From Chrysomallon squamiferum (lineage: Eukaryota; Mollusca; Gastropoda; Neomphalida; Peltospiridae), in assembly GCA_012295275.1 (NCBI GenBank), contig CM022676.1, forward strand, positions 5,954,719 to 6,018,718: a stretch of 64,000 nucleotides of DNA, written 5' to 3'. The position numbers and the translations under genes were made by a program. A model generated the notes under the pieces. It worked only from the letters and a program-made list of their open reading frames with translations, had not been told where the DNA came from and searched no databases. This document shows, in pieces, positions 23,080-35,970 of this stretch (positions within the stretch are counted from its first letter, which is position 1; every line of letters begins with the position of its first letter).

Positions 23080-23380
23080 CAATGGTTAATTTACTGGTCT
23101 CCCATTCTCCATATACAACTCACTGTTAATGAAAAGGAATACCCTTGGGTTTCACTTCGGGGCCGTGGACGGTAATGGAGGTGAAAATACATATCTTCGG
23201 TTTATCAGGTGAGCTGACTTGCCCCCCCACACTCTCGGGAGATATGCTTGTAGCCGTGGAAACATTAACAGCCGAATCAGCTGTCCTCGAGGTTAATTGG
23301 AGAAAATGATGTCTGCTTATCTCCCCGCTGAAAACACATTAATGTCCTGTGTAGCAGTTGATGGTCATTTCACAAACAAG
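23080..23380. promoter_or_regulatory. GC-richer unique island, candidate intronic enhancer
   Basis: Contains CAGGTGAG at 23207-region, CAGCTG at 23278-23283, GATA-type TTATCAGG and CTTATCTCC, and homeodomain-type TTAATTGG. It also holds the weak first-exon candidate. Its sharp contrast with flanking microsatellites suggests selective constraint, which is unproven. Confidence 0.3.
23129..23208 (+). other. Weak candidate alternative first exon
   Basis: In a GC-richer unique island the ATG at 23129 opens 26 codons, including MKRNTLGFHFGAVDGNGGEN, up to a fair donor TTTATCAG|GTGAGC at 23208/23209. No TATA box or obvious upstream acceptor in the same frame was seen, and it ends in phase 2, unlike the leader exon. 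It could equally be non-coding regulatory DNA. Confidence 0.1.
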
Positions 23381-23393
23381 TGAGAGTCACTGT

Positions 23394-23643
<250 letters not shown>

Positions 23644-23680
23644 AGCAAGGTTAAAGCCAAAGTATAATAAACACAGAAGC

Positions 23681-23722
23681 ACTGGGCTAGAGTTCAGTGG
23701 TTAGAATAGTTGCTTGTGTGTT
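23681..23722 (+). repeat. tRNA-like A-box fragment
   Basis: AGTTCAGTGGTTAGAATAGT is typical of a SINE D-arm. No B-box was found at the right distance. It is followed by a two-copy tandem repeat. Confidence 0.25.
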
Positions 23723-23734
23723 TCTGAAACTGAA

Positions 23735-23850
23735 AATTACTGATCTAGTTTAAATTTTTAAAAAACAAAGCTACTGATCTTAAACAGAAAAATACTGATC
23801 TAGTTTAAATATTTGAAACACTAGGCTACTGATCTTAAACAGAAAATTCA
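23735..23850. repeat. Tandem duplication, unit about 55-60 bp
   Basis: TACTGATCTAGTTTAAAT, AAAACA and GCTACTGATCTTAAACAGAA occur twice in succession. Confidence 0.6.
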
Positions 23851-23879
23851 TAATTTTTAAAAAAATTTTTTTATTAAAA

Positions 23880-24130
23880 CTGAACTTGATCCACTTTAAA
23901 AAAAAAACAAAAACTTACAATCCAGCTTACTGTACAAAGAGACGCAAACCTTCAAACAGTAAAGCTCTGTTTACCTTGTATCTCTCTCCAAGACCACAAC
24001 TAATGGCCAAAAGTATAATTCGTTACGTCTTTGTAGCTAAGGAAATTATAAATGTCAAGCAGCCGGAAATTGCTTTTCTTTGAAACATAGTGAGAACAAA
24101 CTAGTAATCAACATAAAACATGGAAGTTCA

Positions 24131-24161
<31 letters not shown>

Positions 24162-24580
24162 GAAAAAGAAAAAAAGAGAAAAAAGAAAATCAGGATGTTT
24201 GTAATAAGGATGTCAAATTGTACTGTTGGCGAAAAAAGTGATTTGCATAAATTTTTCTGGGTTGCTGTTGATGTAGGAGTGTGTTTGTCTTATGGGGGGG
24301 TTTAGTTGATGTGCTTACAGTGTGTGGGGGGTGAGTTTTATGTAGATGTGTGATTTTAAGATGGAGAGAGGGAAAAGGGGGGAGGTTGAGAGAAAGTTGG
24401 AGAAGTACAAAAGATGGGGAGGAACAGAAAGAAAGCAAAATATAAAAGAAAGATGGCAGGAAAAAGACACACAGACAGACAGACAGACAGACATAAAAAG
24501 GTGTTTTCTAATTGCTAACAAATTTTTAAAATAGAGATGAGAGAGAATTAGGTACACAATCAGAGAAAAATGGATGGAAA
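23880..24580. other. A-rich and purine-rich stretch with (GACA)n
   Basis: A/purine tract at 24130-24190 and (GACA)n near 24470-24493. Unique parts (23930-24110) show no recognisable gene. Confidence 0.4.
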
Positions 24581-24587
24581 AGAAAAC

Positions 24588-24925
24588 ATTTAGGACCAAA
24601 TTTTTGAAAGTTTTTTTTTAAATTACAAAACAGTTTTAAAATTCTAACTCACGTTTATTTATTTCAACTAAAGAGTTTGTGAGACCTTTTTTTTTTTTCT
24701 TTTTTTTTTTTTTAATCAAAATCAATCTCTGTTGGAAACAGACAACATTTAAAACCCAATTTTTGTAAGTTGTTTTTTTCAAATTACAAAACAATTTAAA
24801 ATTCTAACACACACGTTTTTTTATTTTTTTTTTATTTTCTCTCTAAGTGTTAACTCATTTTCACATGTGTGGCATGAGACCCTTTTTTTTTTTTTTTTTA
24901 ATGTTTTTTTTTTATCAAGACCAAT
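24588..24925. repeat. Tandem duplication, unit about 160 bp
   Basis: CCAAATTTTTGAAAGTTTTT, AAATTACAAAACAGTTTTAA and ATTCTAACTCACG recur about 160 bp later, each followed by a long T tract and AATCTCT. Confidence 0.55.
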
Positions 24926-25502
24926 CTCTTGTACTTCCTGTCTATCATAACTACAAGTTGATTCACAAAACAGTAAACTGTTGATAACATCAACGTCACA
25001 GGGCTATAACCGGTAATGAAATATCAACACTTTATTCATACCTGCAAAACACCTAGCTGAAGTGTATGCTTAATTGTGGTCAGCCAGGTAAGATCGTTAT
25101 CAAGGTAATCATGCAAAAAAAAAAAAAAAAATGTTAATGATACCTTTTAAAAAAAAGCCTGAAGATTGTCCTTAAGGAAGAAAATTTTGGGATGGGTTTA
25201 AAAAAAAAAAATAAAAATTGGTCAGAATAATAATGATGTGTGTTATAGAAAAATTACTGGGATTGTTTGAGAATTAGGTGATAAATATGTAATGTTATGT
25301 AGAATATGGAGCACTGGGTTGGAATGTGAAAAATGGAATGTGAAAAGTGTCCAGATGTGTTGGTCTTGATATAAAAAAAAAATTAAGATGTTATTTATTT
25401 AAGTTGTAATTTTGGGATTTTTTTTATTTTTGTTGCTGTTGTTATAATAATAATAATGAAATAACAATAATAATAATAATTATGATTATTATTATTATTA
25501 TG

Positions 25503-25543
<41 letters not shown>

Positions 25544-25694
25544 ATTTAAGAACTACACTACTACTATTACATTAACAAGAAACAATCTCTCACCTGTTAT
25601 TTAAAATAAATAAATAAATAAAATTATTTGTACAGTATATATAAATAAACATGTAAAGAAGGTTAAAATGACTGGTCCCTTTTAGGATTATTGG

Positions 25695-25725
<31 letters not shown>

Positions 25726-26470
25726 CTATTTCCCCATCTATCATGCCTAGACAAGTACAGCTTAATTAGATAGATAGTTGGATAGATTTAAAGATCAATA
25801 GAAAAAGACAGACAGACAGATAAACAGATAAAACATACAGGATAAATATATAAAGAAGTAATAACTAAAATAAAAAAAAAAAATAAAATAAAAAAATATA
25901 TATTATTATTATTTTTAAATATTTAATAATGTAATTAATAAATGAAACCAAAACGTAAAAATAATTATATATATATATATAAATATAAATACAAATAAAA
26001 ATTATCTAAAAAATCAAAGAACATGACTAACAGGTTTTTTTTTTTTTTAATTTATTCTTACAACTAGAAGTCAAACAAACAGAAAATTGATACGATAATT
26101 GCGGTTTACAATTGAACAAGAAACAACAAACGACGTAAAAAAAAAAAAAAAAAAAAAAACAACAGAAAAAAAAACACCTCCCGTACATGTTACGTGGTCT
26201 TATTTAAGACCTGTTGATATTATTGAACCATGTACTCCTATCTCCTAATGCCTCCTATCTTCTATCTCCTATGATTTCACACTCCGTCAATTGCAAATAG
26301 ATGAGGCAAGTTTAGTTGTCGCAGATTTGGTTTCAGATACTCAGTCAGTGTGTGGTCTGAGATTTCTTATTTATAGATTTGGTGGCAAATGAATGAAATG
26401 GAATATGGGAGGGAGGGAGGAGCTTTTTGGCTGGAGTGAAAGAAAAGTAGAATTTTTGTTGGTTAATGAG
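24926..26470. other. AT-rich stretch with (ATT)n, T and A runs
   Basis: (ATT)n at 25484-25542, T run at 25697-25725, and A runs at 25110-25131 and 26137-26159. Unique but featureless segments lie between. Confidence 0.5.
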
Positions 26471-26473
26471 TGT

Positions 26474-26477
<4 letters not shown>

Positions 26478-26504
<27 letters not shown>

Positions 26505-27074
26505 TTTTTTTAAATTTTAAAATTTTGGTTTTGTTTCGTTTTTTTTGTTTTTTTTTTTGTTCTGGGTTTGTTTATTTTATTTTTTTATTTTTTTATTATT
26601 TTATTTTTATTAGGTTTGGTTTTGTCTTTTTCATTTCTGTTTATTTTATTTTATTTTTTTTCATTTTTGTCTTTCTTTTTTTTTATATATATTTTTACTG
26701 TCACACATTTATTCAGCGTTTTATTTCATTTTTATTTTCGATTATGTCATATAATACAGACATAAAATGGTTTATGAAATTTTTGATGTTGTGTTATTTA
26801 GGAGTTTTTTTTTCTTTTTTTTCCTTTTTATCTTTTTGTTTTAATTTACTTTTTTTTTTTGTTCTTCATTTTATTTTTAGTTATTAATTTTTTTTTAGGT
26901 TTCTTTCTTTCTTTCTTCTTGTTTTTCTTTTGCAGTTTTAGTTTATTTTCATCATTATTTTATTTTTTTATTTTATTTTAATTGGTATTTTATTTATTAA
27001 TTTCCATTTTTTTTATATTATTATTTTTATTTATTTATTATTAATTTTATTTATTCATTGTTTTTTTACCATCA

Positions 27075-27133
<59 letters not shown>

Positions 27134-27180
27134 TATTGTTATTTATTTAAATAAAAATTTTTTTATATACATTAGTAAAT
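26478..27180. repeat. Extremely T-rich low-complexity stretch with (ATT)n
   Basis: More than 600 bases of T-dominated sequence with TTTTA units and (ATT)n at 27077-27133. FLFFYF open frames are artefacts. Confidence 0.8.
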
Positions 27181-27639
27181 ATTTTTTTTAAATTTCTGAA
27201 GTTGAGTTTACTTGTTCTCTCTCCTTAAAAAAATCTAACATTTTTAAATTAAAATATATATAAATATTTTTTTTAAATTTAAAAAAAAAAAAAATCTGAC
27301 TGATGAGATTTGTACAAGATAATTCATCAGATGTTACAAAAACCAGATTCCCACCATTTTTTTTTTTTTCTTTTTTTTTTTTTTTTCTCTCTTCACGAAT
27401 CTGCCAGTTTTTTTCTTCTGCCATTTTCAAATTTAACAAACTCAAACTAGGAGAAGAAAAACCAGTTTTTGGCAGACATGCTGGAAATGAGGGGGACAAA
27501 AAAAAAAAAAAAAAAAATAGAACCTGGAAAATAAACTCAACCCATTTGATGAATCTGTCCATCTGTCATTCTGTCCATTAGCTGGTTCGTGCATTCATTC
27601 ACCTCACTCAGAATAAGCTCTAAATTAGTCACCATCCTC

Positions 27640-27985
27640 ACAGTTCTGTGTCCGACTGTCTGTTCATTCATTCATTCATCCATCCATCTGTCCTTCTCTC
27701 CGTCCTTCATTCCATCCATCACTCCGACTACCGCTACTGCATCTGTCCATTCTTCTGGTCATCAATACATCCAAACATCCCAATCTTCTCTCACCAGTTC
27801 ATTTTTTCATTCATCCATCCATCCATCCATCCTTCCATCAGTACATCTATTCTTCCATCCATCCCACAATCAAAACATACTTTTTCTCTCTCACCCAGTC
27901 ATTTTTGCATTCATCCATCCTTCAGTCAATCCATTCATTCATTTTTTTTATCCATTGTCAATCCATCTATCCATCCATAATTTTG
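27640..27985. repeat. Degenerate (CATT)/(CATC) array
   Basis: Tetranucleotide CATT/CATC units with unit changes, giving spurious HPSIHPSI frames. Confidence 0.8.
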
Positions 27986-28107
27986 TCCGTATAAAGACAT
28001 TCTGTCACTTCATGGAATAATGTTATTTATCTGCTGCTGGGATTCTGTTTTATTATACACCATTCCATTTGCAACTCAGCACCCACCATAGTAGTTTGAC
28101 ATTCTAG

Positions 28108-28172
28108 TGTGAGGCATTAGTTAGAATGGGAATTTACCCAAGCAGGTCGTGAAGCAGGATTGACCCAACAAC
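28108..28172 (+). repeat. tRNA-like fragment
   Basis: GAGGCATTAGTTAGAATGGG (A-box-like) precedes GCAGGATTGACCC (B-box-like) at about 30 bases. It is a single degenerate copy of the same SINE style as elsewhere in the window. Confidence 0.3.
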
Positions 28173-29300
28173 CTTATCCACAATTCTCTTTTCTTAACAT
28201 GAAGATGCATTTCAGTTTGACATCATATTCTATCTCTGGAATATAAAAAAAAATTAAGATTTGCAGACTTCGTACATATTTTTTTTTTTGTGTTCTTATC
28301 TTATCATTTTATTGCATTATCTTTTTTTTTTTTCTTGTTTTTCGTATATTTTTTTATTAAAAAGCTCCCAAATTTTTTTTAAAAAAAAAAAAAATTATGT
28401 TAAAATCTCTGAGATTTCTTCATTAGTTCCTTTCATCCATGGTCTTGTATTTTATCTTAAGATATTAGGCTTCTATTATTTTTAAAAAAAAAATAATTTT
28501 TTATATTTATTTATTTTTTTATCCAACTTGTTGCTTTTCCTTGTCATTAGTGTGTCCATTAGCTCATTTTGTTGTTGTCAGGTTTTGTTTGCGAAAGCCG
28601 ATGTCACTGCAGTAGTTCATCCACTGTTCATGTGACGCAATTTGTCACCATTGCAGAAAGTATCGATTTATCCTAGAGAAAGAGAGAGAGAGAGAAGATA
28701 GAGAGGTAGAGAGAGAGAGAAAAAAAAAAAAAAAAATAAAAAAGAGTCTTAAGTGAAAAATATGACATAAGCATCATGATGAAGTGGAGAAAGAAGAGGA
28801 ATAAAAAAAAATAAAAATAAAAATTATTTCCCTCAGGGTTTTAATAATTTTAGAAGATTCACTGATGTTTTTTTTTTTTTTTTGTGTGTGTGTGGCTGTG
28901 GTTGTGGTTTTGTTTCTGTGCTAACATGGGAGACATTGTACAGATATGAATGTTATTTTGTTCTGTTGGGGTTTTAGAGATCAAATTTTATTACTGATCT
29001 GCCTATTTTTTTATTTTTTTTTATATCTGAAATTATTGAAATTTAAAAAAAAATTTAAAAAAAACCAAAACTTTGGTGACATTATTGTTGTTAGATCAAA
29101 ACATGTAAAAATTTACAGGGATTGGTTTTGTGAATAATATTTTAGAAATGGGTCATTTATTTCCAGAATTTTTTCAATTTTATTTTTCCTGTTTGTGGGA
29201 TGGTACATAATAAAACATTTTTGATACTAATTGTAAAAAAAAAATTAGCCCATGAAATTGTGAGAATCGGTTTCATCTCTTGTTATTTTACTAGTCCAAA
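28173..29300. other. AT-rich stretch with a unique patch at 28550-28680
   Basis: T and A runs dominate. 28560-28675 is of ordinary complexity (GCGAAAGCCGATGTCACTGC) and is followed by GA-rich sequence. No gene was recognised. Confidence 0.4.
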
Positions 29301-29309
29301 ACCATGTGT

Positions 29310-29600
29310 ACTGTGTCTTATATTATTACACACTTATGTTATATATAAGTAATATCACACACCTATGTGATATATGTTTTATTACAGCTATTTGACATAA
29401 GTACTAGAATTTATTATGATATATAAACCTATCACACACACATGATATATAAGAACTATCACACACATGATATATGTTTTATTGCTTATTTTATAAGTGC
29501 TATCATCACACACACCAAGTTTGTGATATATAAGTATCATCACACACAAGTATGTGATATATAAGTATCATCACACACACCTTTGTGATATACGGGACGC
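29310..29600. repeat. Minisatellite of (CA)n plus TGATATATAAG units
   Basis: CACACACCTATGTGATATATAAGTATCATC-like units of 35-45 bp recur seven or so times with variation. Confidence 0.6.
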
Positions 29601-29719
29601 ATATTATTTATCTCTCTGGGTGTTCTTTATGAGGTATCACAGGACATTTGGCAAGTCGCGTGCACAAAGTAATTATTCAGCAGCAAATATTCGTCAGTGC
29701 ATGTTATCAATACCCTCTA

Positions 29720-29773
29720 GGATGGAGACCCTAAGATGTTTTTTTTTTCATTTTTTTCTTTTTTATTGCGATT

Positions 29774-29816
<43 letters not shown>

Positions 29817-30400
29817 CACATTTACGAAACAGAAAAAGATTTTTCTTCAGACAGTTATGTCGAAATATGAATGGAGTAAAAGCCAAAAATGTATACCTGT
29901 ACGGTAACTCGTGTTTTTTTTTTTTTTTTTTTTAACGAAATTTATATCTTTGGTATACGTTTTGTAATGGGTTTTTTTTTTTTTTTCTCTTTCTTGTGTC
30001 GTTGTCGATGACGTTGAATAATGTAAACAAAGAGGTTGTGTGTGTGGTTTTTTTTTTTTTTGTAAAAGAAGACGATATCCTTTCTGAAGTGAAGCAACAA
30101 AAGTAAGAATGAAATAGGAAGACAAAAGAAATCTGCCATTAAGTGTATGTGTGTGTGTTTGTCTGGATTTATATCTTGTTGTGTGTGTGTGTCTGTGTGT
30201 GTGTTATGGAGGGAGTGGGGCTGGGAGGGGGGGAGGGAGGGGGGGAAAGAAAAGGTGCATAAAGAGACAGAGAGCTGCAGAGAAAAGGAGAAGTGAAAAG
30301 ATGGAGAGAAATAAAGAAAGGAAGGATAGTGGAAGAAAAAGAAGTGGAGAGTTAAGAGAGAGAAAAGAAAGATAATGTCTTCACAGACAGGCTTAAATAG
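29720..30400. other. T runs, TG-rich and purine-rich stretch
   Basis: T runs at 29776-29812, 29915-29933, 29971-29986 and 30049-30061, then TG-rich and GGGAGG-rich purine sequence to 30375. Confidence 0.6.
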
Positions 30401-30472
30401 TTTTAACATGTGCATTCTGTGTCTTACAGGAAAATTGATAGAAGTTTTCAATATTATGTATGTATGTGTGTG

Positions 30473-30473
<1 letters not shown>

Positions 30474-30571
<98 letters not shown>

Positions 30572-30667
30572 ATATATATATAATCTGTTAAAATGTATTT
30601 GACATAAAACACAACCTGAGAGAGGGAGTCAGGGATAGAGAGACACACAGACAGACAGAGAGAGAGG

Positions 30668-30740
<73 letters not shown>
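30474..30740. repeat. (CT)n and (GA)n in inverted arrangement
   Basis: (CT)46 at 30476-30567 is followed after about 100 bases by (GA)n at 30655-30738. Single strands could pair over roughly 75 bases. Confidence 0.9.
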
Positions 30741-30741
<1 letters not shown>

Positions 30742-30769
30742 GTTTGGTAATTTATTCAACGTATTTACT

Positions 30770-31340
30770 ATAAATGTATTTCACACATAACAACAAAAAC
30801 AAATGTCATTTCCTCTAACAAGTTCTGCACCAGATTTCTGTTAACAGCATCAGTAGAAATGTACTGAAGAGATGAAGTGTTTGATTCACACTTCTCGAAA
30901 TGTCCCACTTCGAGAACATTATCACAACATAATCTTCCTCTTCTTCTTCTTCTTCTTCTTCTTCTTCTGTGTTTTAATACATCATATAACTCTGACCTCA
31001 GGCTGGGTAAAAAAAAAAAAAAAAATAAATAAAAAAACCAAGATGGAAGCTAAAAACCTAATTCATTTATCTACTGTGAAAACACATCAAAAAATATTCA
31101 ACATGCAGAGGAGAAAAGAAGCCCCAAAAAACACACATATGGCCAAGGCAAGATTAATGCGAAAAACTAACAGCACCAACAAATAAACAACCAAAGGGAA
31201 CTCTTCTTTGGATGAGATAGATAAATAGAGGATGTAAATAGTATCGGTTTCCATAATGTCACCATCAGGAAAAACATGGGCTGTTTATGGGGATACGTGG
31301 AAAAAACGTTAAAAAACGGGTCTTGTATTGTGGAGAAAAA
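30770..31340. other. AT-rich stretch with (CTT)n
   Basis: (CTT)n at 30934-30967 and an A run at 31008-31025. The remainder is unique without recognised features. Confidence 0.4.
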
Positions 31341-31344
31341 CAAA

Positions 31345-31436
31345 CAGTGGTGCAATTGTTAGAGCAGAAGAATGACTTGGAATGGTTCTGCTGTTTGCTG
31401 TATGGTTTGTGTACTTAGGACAGAGGTTCCTGTTGG
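31345..31436 (+). repeat. tRNA-like fragment
   Basis: AGTGGTGCAATTGTTAGAGC resembles a D-arm/A-box. A weak AGAGGTTCC follows some 80 bases later. Only the first half is convincing. Confidence 0.25.
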
Positions 31437-31599
31437 AGTAATCGGCTACTTTCAGGCTGGGAGAAAGATTAGTGAAATTTCGGGTACTGATAAAGAAAAA
31501 AGAAGAAAATGTGATTATTTTTATGAGAGTTTTAAAAGTTTGATGGTTGATCTTTTTTTTTTTTTTGTATATACAGAGTTTATTGTTGTTGTATGTATG

Positions 31600-32390
31600 A
31601 TAGTTTATGTTGGTATGTGTGTTAGTGTGTTAGTGTGTGAGTGTGGGTGTGTTTGTGTGTGTGAGAGAGAGTGAGATCAGAAATGTATCTGTGTGAATGT
31701 ATGTTATGTAGAGATACATATATGCATACATCCATAAATACATACATACACACATACATGCACACATTCATACACACACATACATATACACACATACATA
31801 CCAAGACACACATACACCAACATACATATATATACATATACATACATACATACACATACATACATACAAACATACACACATACATACATACATACATACA
31901 TACATACATACATACATGCATACCGACAAACAAATGTTTTTCTTTCTTATACAGGACAATTAAACAGACACACACACAGAAATGTCTACAGATATCTTGT
32001 CTTTCTTCCTTTCTTTGTCTTTCTAAATCTCTGTCATTTCTTTCTTTCTTTCAGTCTTTCTTTTTTCTCTCTTTTTCTGTGTCTCTTTTGCTCTCATTCT
32101 GTTTCTATATCTCTTTCTATCTCATTTCCATATTTTATATATTTAATCTTATTTTTCTTTCTCTCTATTTAACTATTGTCTGTCTCTCTCCTTTTCATAC
32201 AGTCTTTTTTCTTTTCACAACCCAGTTTTTTTGTTTTTTGCATTTTCATTCCATTTCTCTATATTCGTGTTAAATATAACACCTTTTACACAAACACACA
32301 TGCACATTTTTTTCCCATTCCAAAAAAATCACATCACCACAAAAACACAACACACCCACAACAACTTCCCATTTCTCATGAAAATTTCTT

Positions 32391-32426
<36 letters not shown>

Positions 32427-32470
32427 CTTTCTTTCTCTCTCTCCACAAAACCAAAACATTCTTTTCACAT
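31600..32470. repeat. TG-rich, (CATA)n, CT-rich and T-run block
   Basis: TG-rich 31600-31670, CATA/CACA repeats at 31720-31925, CT-rich 31990-32220, T run 32393-32427. Open frames of up to 200 codons here are repeat translations. Confidence 0.85.
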
Positions 32471-32529
32471 TAAACAACAAAAAAAAAATCTTTTCAACAT
32501 CTGAAGACATCAGAGAAAACCTGTTGTGA

Positions 32530-33180
32530 CAGATTCCACTTTGTTAATTCTCTCCTGCTTCATCTGATGGCTGGAGTGATCTGCCCTTGAGCTGGCCTTG
32601 TGGGGGGAAGGGGTGAGGGGCAACAGATGTTTCTCCCCCCCTCCCTGCATCTCACTGACGTTTGAGGGATTTGGACGTTCATCTGACAAGCCAAGTCTTT
32701 GAAATGAAAAGGCAGACAGAACTGGACAGAGTTACTTCATCATGTGGTTCTGGTTTTCAGGACCAGAGAGAAAAGAGAGAACAAGAGAGTGAAAATACTT
32801 CAAAAGTTATTGCTGGAATCAGAAGAAAGTCGAAAAAGATTTGTTTCCAATTATTGAGGTTCAGTGGTGGTCTTTGTTTCATGCCCAAAAATTCTTTTGT
32901 GGTATTTCTTTTTTTTTTCTTTTTTATCTCCGTCTGGGTGTGTCTGTGTGTGTGTGTGCAGAATGAGAGTTCAGTCAGGAGGGTCACAACATGAGAGGGG
33001 GAGGGTTAGGGTATCAGCGAGGTGGGGTCGTTATGTTGTTAACATGGATCACTATTTATCAGTGGAAGGGATTAAAAGCATCGAGGATCATAATATCAGT
33101 GACGTGGATCAAAAATATCCACAAGGTTGATCACGTTGTTAGTAAAAATGGATCTGAGCATCATCAATAGGGATTAAAAT
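32530..33180. other. Unique stretch with G-rich tracts and a GGATCA-rich end
   Basis: 32530-32760 is of ordinary complexity. 33045-33175 contains six variants of ATGGATCA at 20-30 bp spacing, similar to the array at 44.4 kb. No coding exon was recognised. Confidence 0.35.
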
Positions 33181-34090
33181 ATTTTGTTTAAATTTTTAAA
33201 ATCTTACACAGTTCTTCAAGAAATTGGTAAAATCACTCAAAAACTGTTTTTTATCATCGTCTTTATTATGTTCATTATTATTATTGTTATTTTTTATTTA
33301 TAGTTTTATTTATTTATTTATTTATTGTTTTTTTATTTATTGTTTTATTATTTTATTTATTTATTTATAGTTTTATTTATTGTTTTATTTATTGTTTTAT
33401 TTACTGTTTTATCTGATTTTATTTTTTTTACACAAACAGTACCTCACTTGCACAGGTAGGTTACCAAAAACTGAAATAATCCCTGTCTTATCACAAATCA
33501 GATAAACACCACAAAAAAAAAAACAACCGATACCCGAACATAGGAAAATACCTGTATTCATAAACGACTTTGCAGGTGAGAAAATAACAAGAGCTTCCAC
33601 ATTCACACCCAAACCCCACCACCACACACACACACACACACCAGTCTCACAATACAGGTGTAAAACAAAACAAAATTTGATGTCCAACCGACACGAAATC
33701 TCCACGACCTTTGTCAGTAACACAATCTGGAGATTTTTTTTTATTATTATTATTATTTTTTACCCCCACACAAACAAACACAAAACAGACAAACAAACAG
33801 ACAGAACAGATGAAAGGGTTAGGTCATAGCAATGTGAGGTTTACTGACAATTCCTAACAATTATGTACTGAAATCTGATGACAGGTAACGTTTGTTTGTT
33901 CGACGAATTGGTTCACAAAAGTTGGTGTGGTAAACTCTGTGTTTTTTGTTTTTTTTTATCCCATTCCGGAGATCAATGGATGATTACAGAGAGATTAGTG
34001 GATGATTAACAGAGAGATGAATGGATGATTACGGAGGCCTGGAGGTCCTGATTAGTTTCAAATAATATGGAGCTATTTAAGATGTTGAGA
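33181..34090. other. (TTTA)n-rich then unique stretch
   Basis: TTTA-rich at 33290-33420, (CA)n at 33622-33641, and GACA/AAAC-rich at 33770-33810. A 104-codon minus-strand frame at 33409-33723 has no recognisable product. Confidence 0.35.
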
Positions 34091-34094
34091 CGTT

Positions 34095-34400
34095 TAGGAA
34101 AAACAATCTGAAACCTGTGGGATGATGATTTTGAAATTTTCCAAAAAAAAATATATATATGGTTGAGATGTTATGGATAATAATAATGATAATGATGATA
34201 ATGATGATGATAGAGATAGTGATGATAACATGATAATAATAATATAAATATTATATTATTGTTTAGAAAACCAATCTGAAATCTGTGGGATGGGAATTTT
34301 GAAATTTTTCCTCCAAAAATATATGGTTGAGATATTATGGATAATATTAATGATAATGATATTGATAATGATAATATAATGATAATAATAATATTAAAAT
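34095..34400. repeat. Tandem duplication, unit about 165 bp
   Basis: ACAATCTGAAACCTGTGGGATG, TTTTGAAATTTT and ATATGGTTGAGATGTTATGG recur at 34268 onward. Both copies end in (ATAATG)n-type microsatellite. Confidence 0.65.
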
Positions 34401-34500
34401 AAATAAATAATGATATTGATACTAACATTGATAGTAATAATAATGATAATATAATAATAATAAATAAAACAAAATATGTAGTATAAAATTACTAATAATT

Positions 34501-34538
<38 letters not shown>

Positions 34539-34600
34539 ACACATAATACAAAACTAAACAAACAAGAGTAAAATTGATTTAAGAAAACAAAAAACAAAAA
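34401..34600. repeat. (AAC)n microsatellite and ATA-rich sequence
   Basis: (AAC)n of about 12 units at 34502-34538. Confidence 0.85.
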
Positions 34601-34949
34601 CAACACAGTGATGAACGTTACCCAAACGAAATCTGATACATTTTCACTTCATTGCGGATTGCTTACGACTTCCTGTTGTCTCTACCCCCCGTCCTCCACC
34701 CTTCTCGGCCTGACCCCCCTCCCACCCCACAGGTGTAATTTCTTACCTGGTAATACAATACAGAAACGAGATAAACAAGACAACACATTCCTTGGAGTTA
34801 TATTGGCACTAAAAGTGTCACTCTTAGTCTACTGGGTAACACTAGTAAAGCAGTTTCTAGAACTGTCATACTTACTAAGCAAATCAATTCGAGGGGGCCT
34901 TGTTGGGGATTTTTTTTTTTTTTAAAAAAGAAAAAAAAAAATTAGCAAA

Positions 34950-35190
34950 TCTGGTAAACTTTACATGTTATAAGGCCTTATTAAGGATTTTTTTTTTTTT
35001 TTTATTAAATATTGGTTATTTTTGTGTAATATAAAACATAAAAGTTATGAGGCCTGATTAAGGATTGGTTAAGAGTGAATCCATAATTATTTTTCATTAA
35101 CCATATTATGGAACTGAATAAGGATTTTTTTTTTAAATGGATTTCTATATAGTAGAACACAACACATTATAAGGCTTTGTTAATAATTAT
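34950..35190. repeat. Degenerate tandem array, unit about 75-85 bp
   Basis: TTATAAGGCCTTATTAAGGATTTTT, then TTATGAGGCCTGATTAAGGATT, TTATGGAACTGAATAAGGATTT and TTATAAGGCTTTGTTAATAATT follow one another. Confidence 0.5.
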
Positions 35191-35274
35191 CAGTAATGTT
35201 ACAGGATTTAGAATAAAAGCATTGAAATGTTTATCGATTAAGTAAGTGAATATTTAACAATTTATATCCCATTA

Positions 35275-35636
<362 letters not shown>

Positions 35637-35859
35637 CACAAACATACTCAGAGATTAAAACAATTGCAATCTGACTTGTTGAAATAAACTGAACCAAACG
35701 AACTGCATACCAGCCTTGTATGGCATCCTGGCATCTCTAGAGGTTTAAAAAAAAACATGAAATATATTTTTTGACACTTACAGTTAAATTCCCCTGTCAA
35801 CTTTGTAAATGTTGAGTCCAGGGGAAAAGATTTTCAAAATGTCTGCCACGATAAGGTCG

Positions 35860-35970
35860 TTTCTACCTTCTGGCCAATGGGAGGGGCTTGCAATGTCAAA
35901 GGATTGTTCCCATTGGTCAGTGGCCGGGTCATGAATATTAATCAGGTTATCTGATTGGCTGAGACAGTAG
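35860..35970. promoter_or_regulatory. Unique island with three CCAAT boxes
   Basis: CCAAT at 35874-35878 (plus) and ATTGG at 35912-35916 and 35954-35958 (CCAAT on minus) lie within 85 bases. TCATGAATATTAAT is at 35929-35942 between them. No TATA box was seen. NF-Y-type promoter or enhancer is a plausible reading. Confidence 0.3.

Noticed and set aside
30410-30460. Possible micro-exon after TGTGTCTTACAG at 30430
   Set aside because: The acceptor is fair, but the only donor is within GTATGTATG repeat sequence and the phase leads nowhere recognisable.
31671-32273. Plus-strand frame of 200 codons, the longest in the window apart from one other repeat frame
   Set aside because: Translation of CATA and CT repeats (YIHTYIHT, SFLSFFQS); no complex-sequence core.
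32662-32994. Plus-strand 110-codon frame
   Set aside because: Ends in poly-F and CV repeats. The acceptor-like TTTTCAG at 32753-32759 leads to a stop in the leader-compatible phase and no donor.
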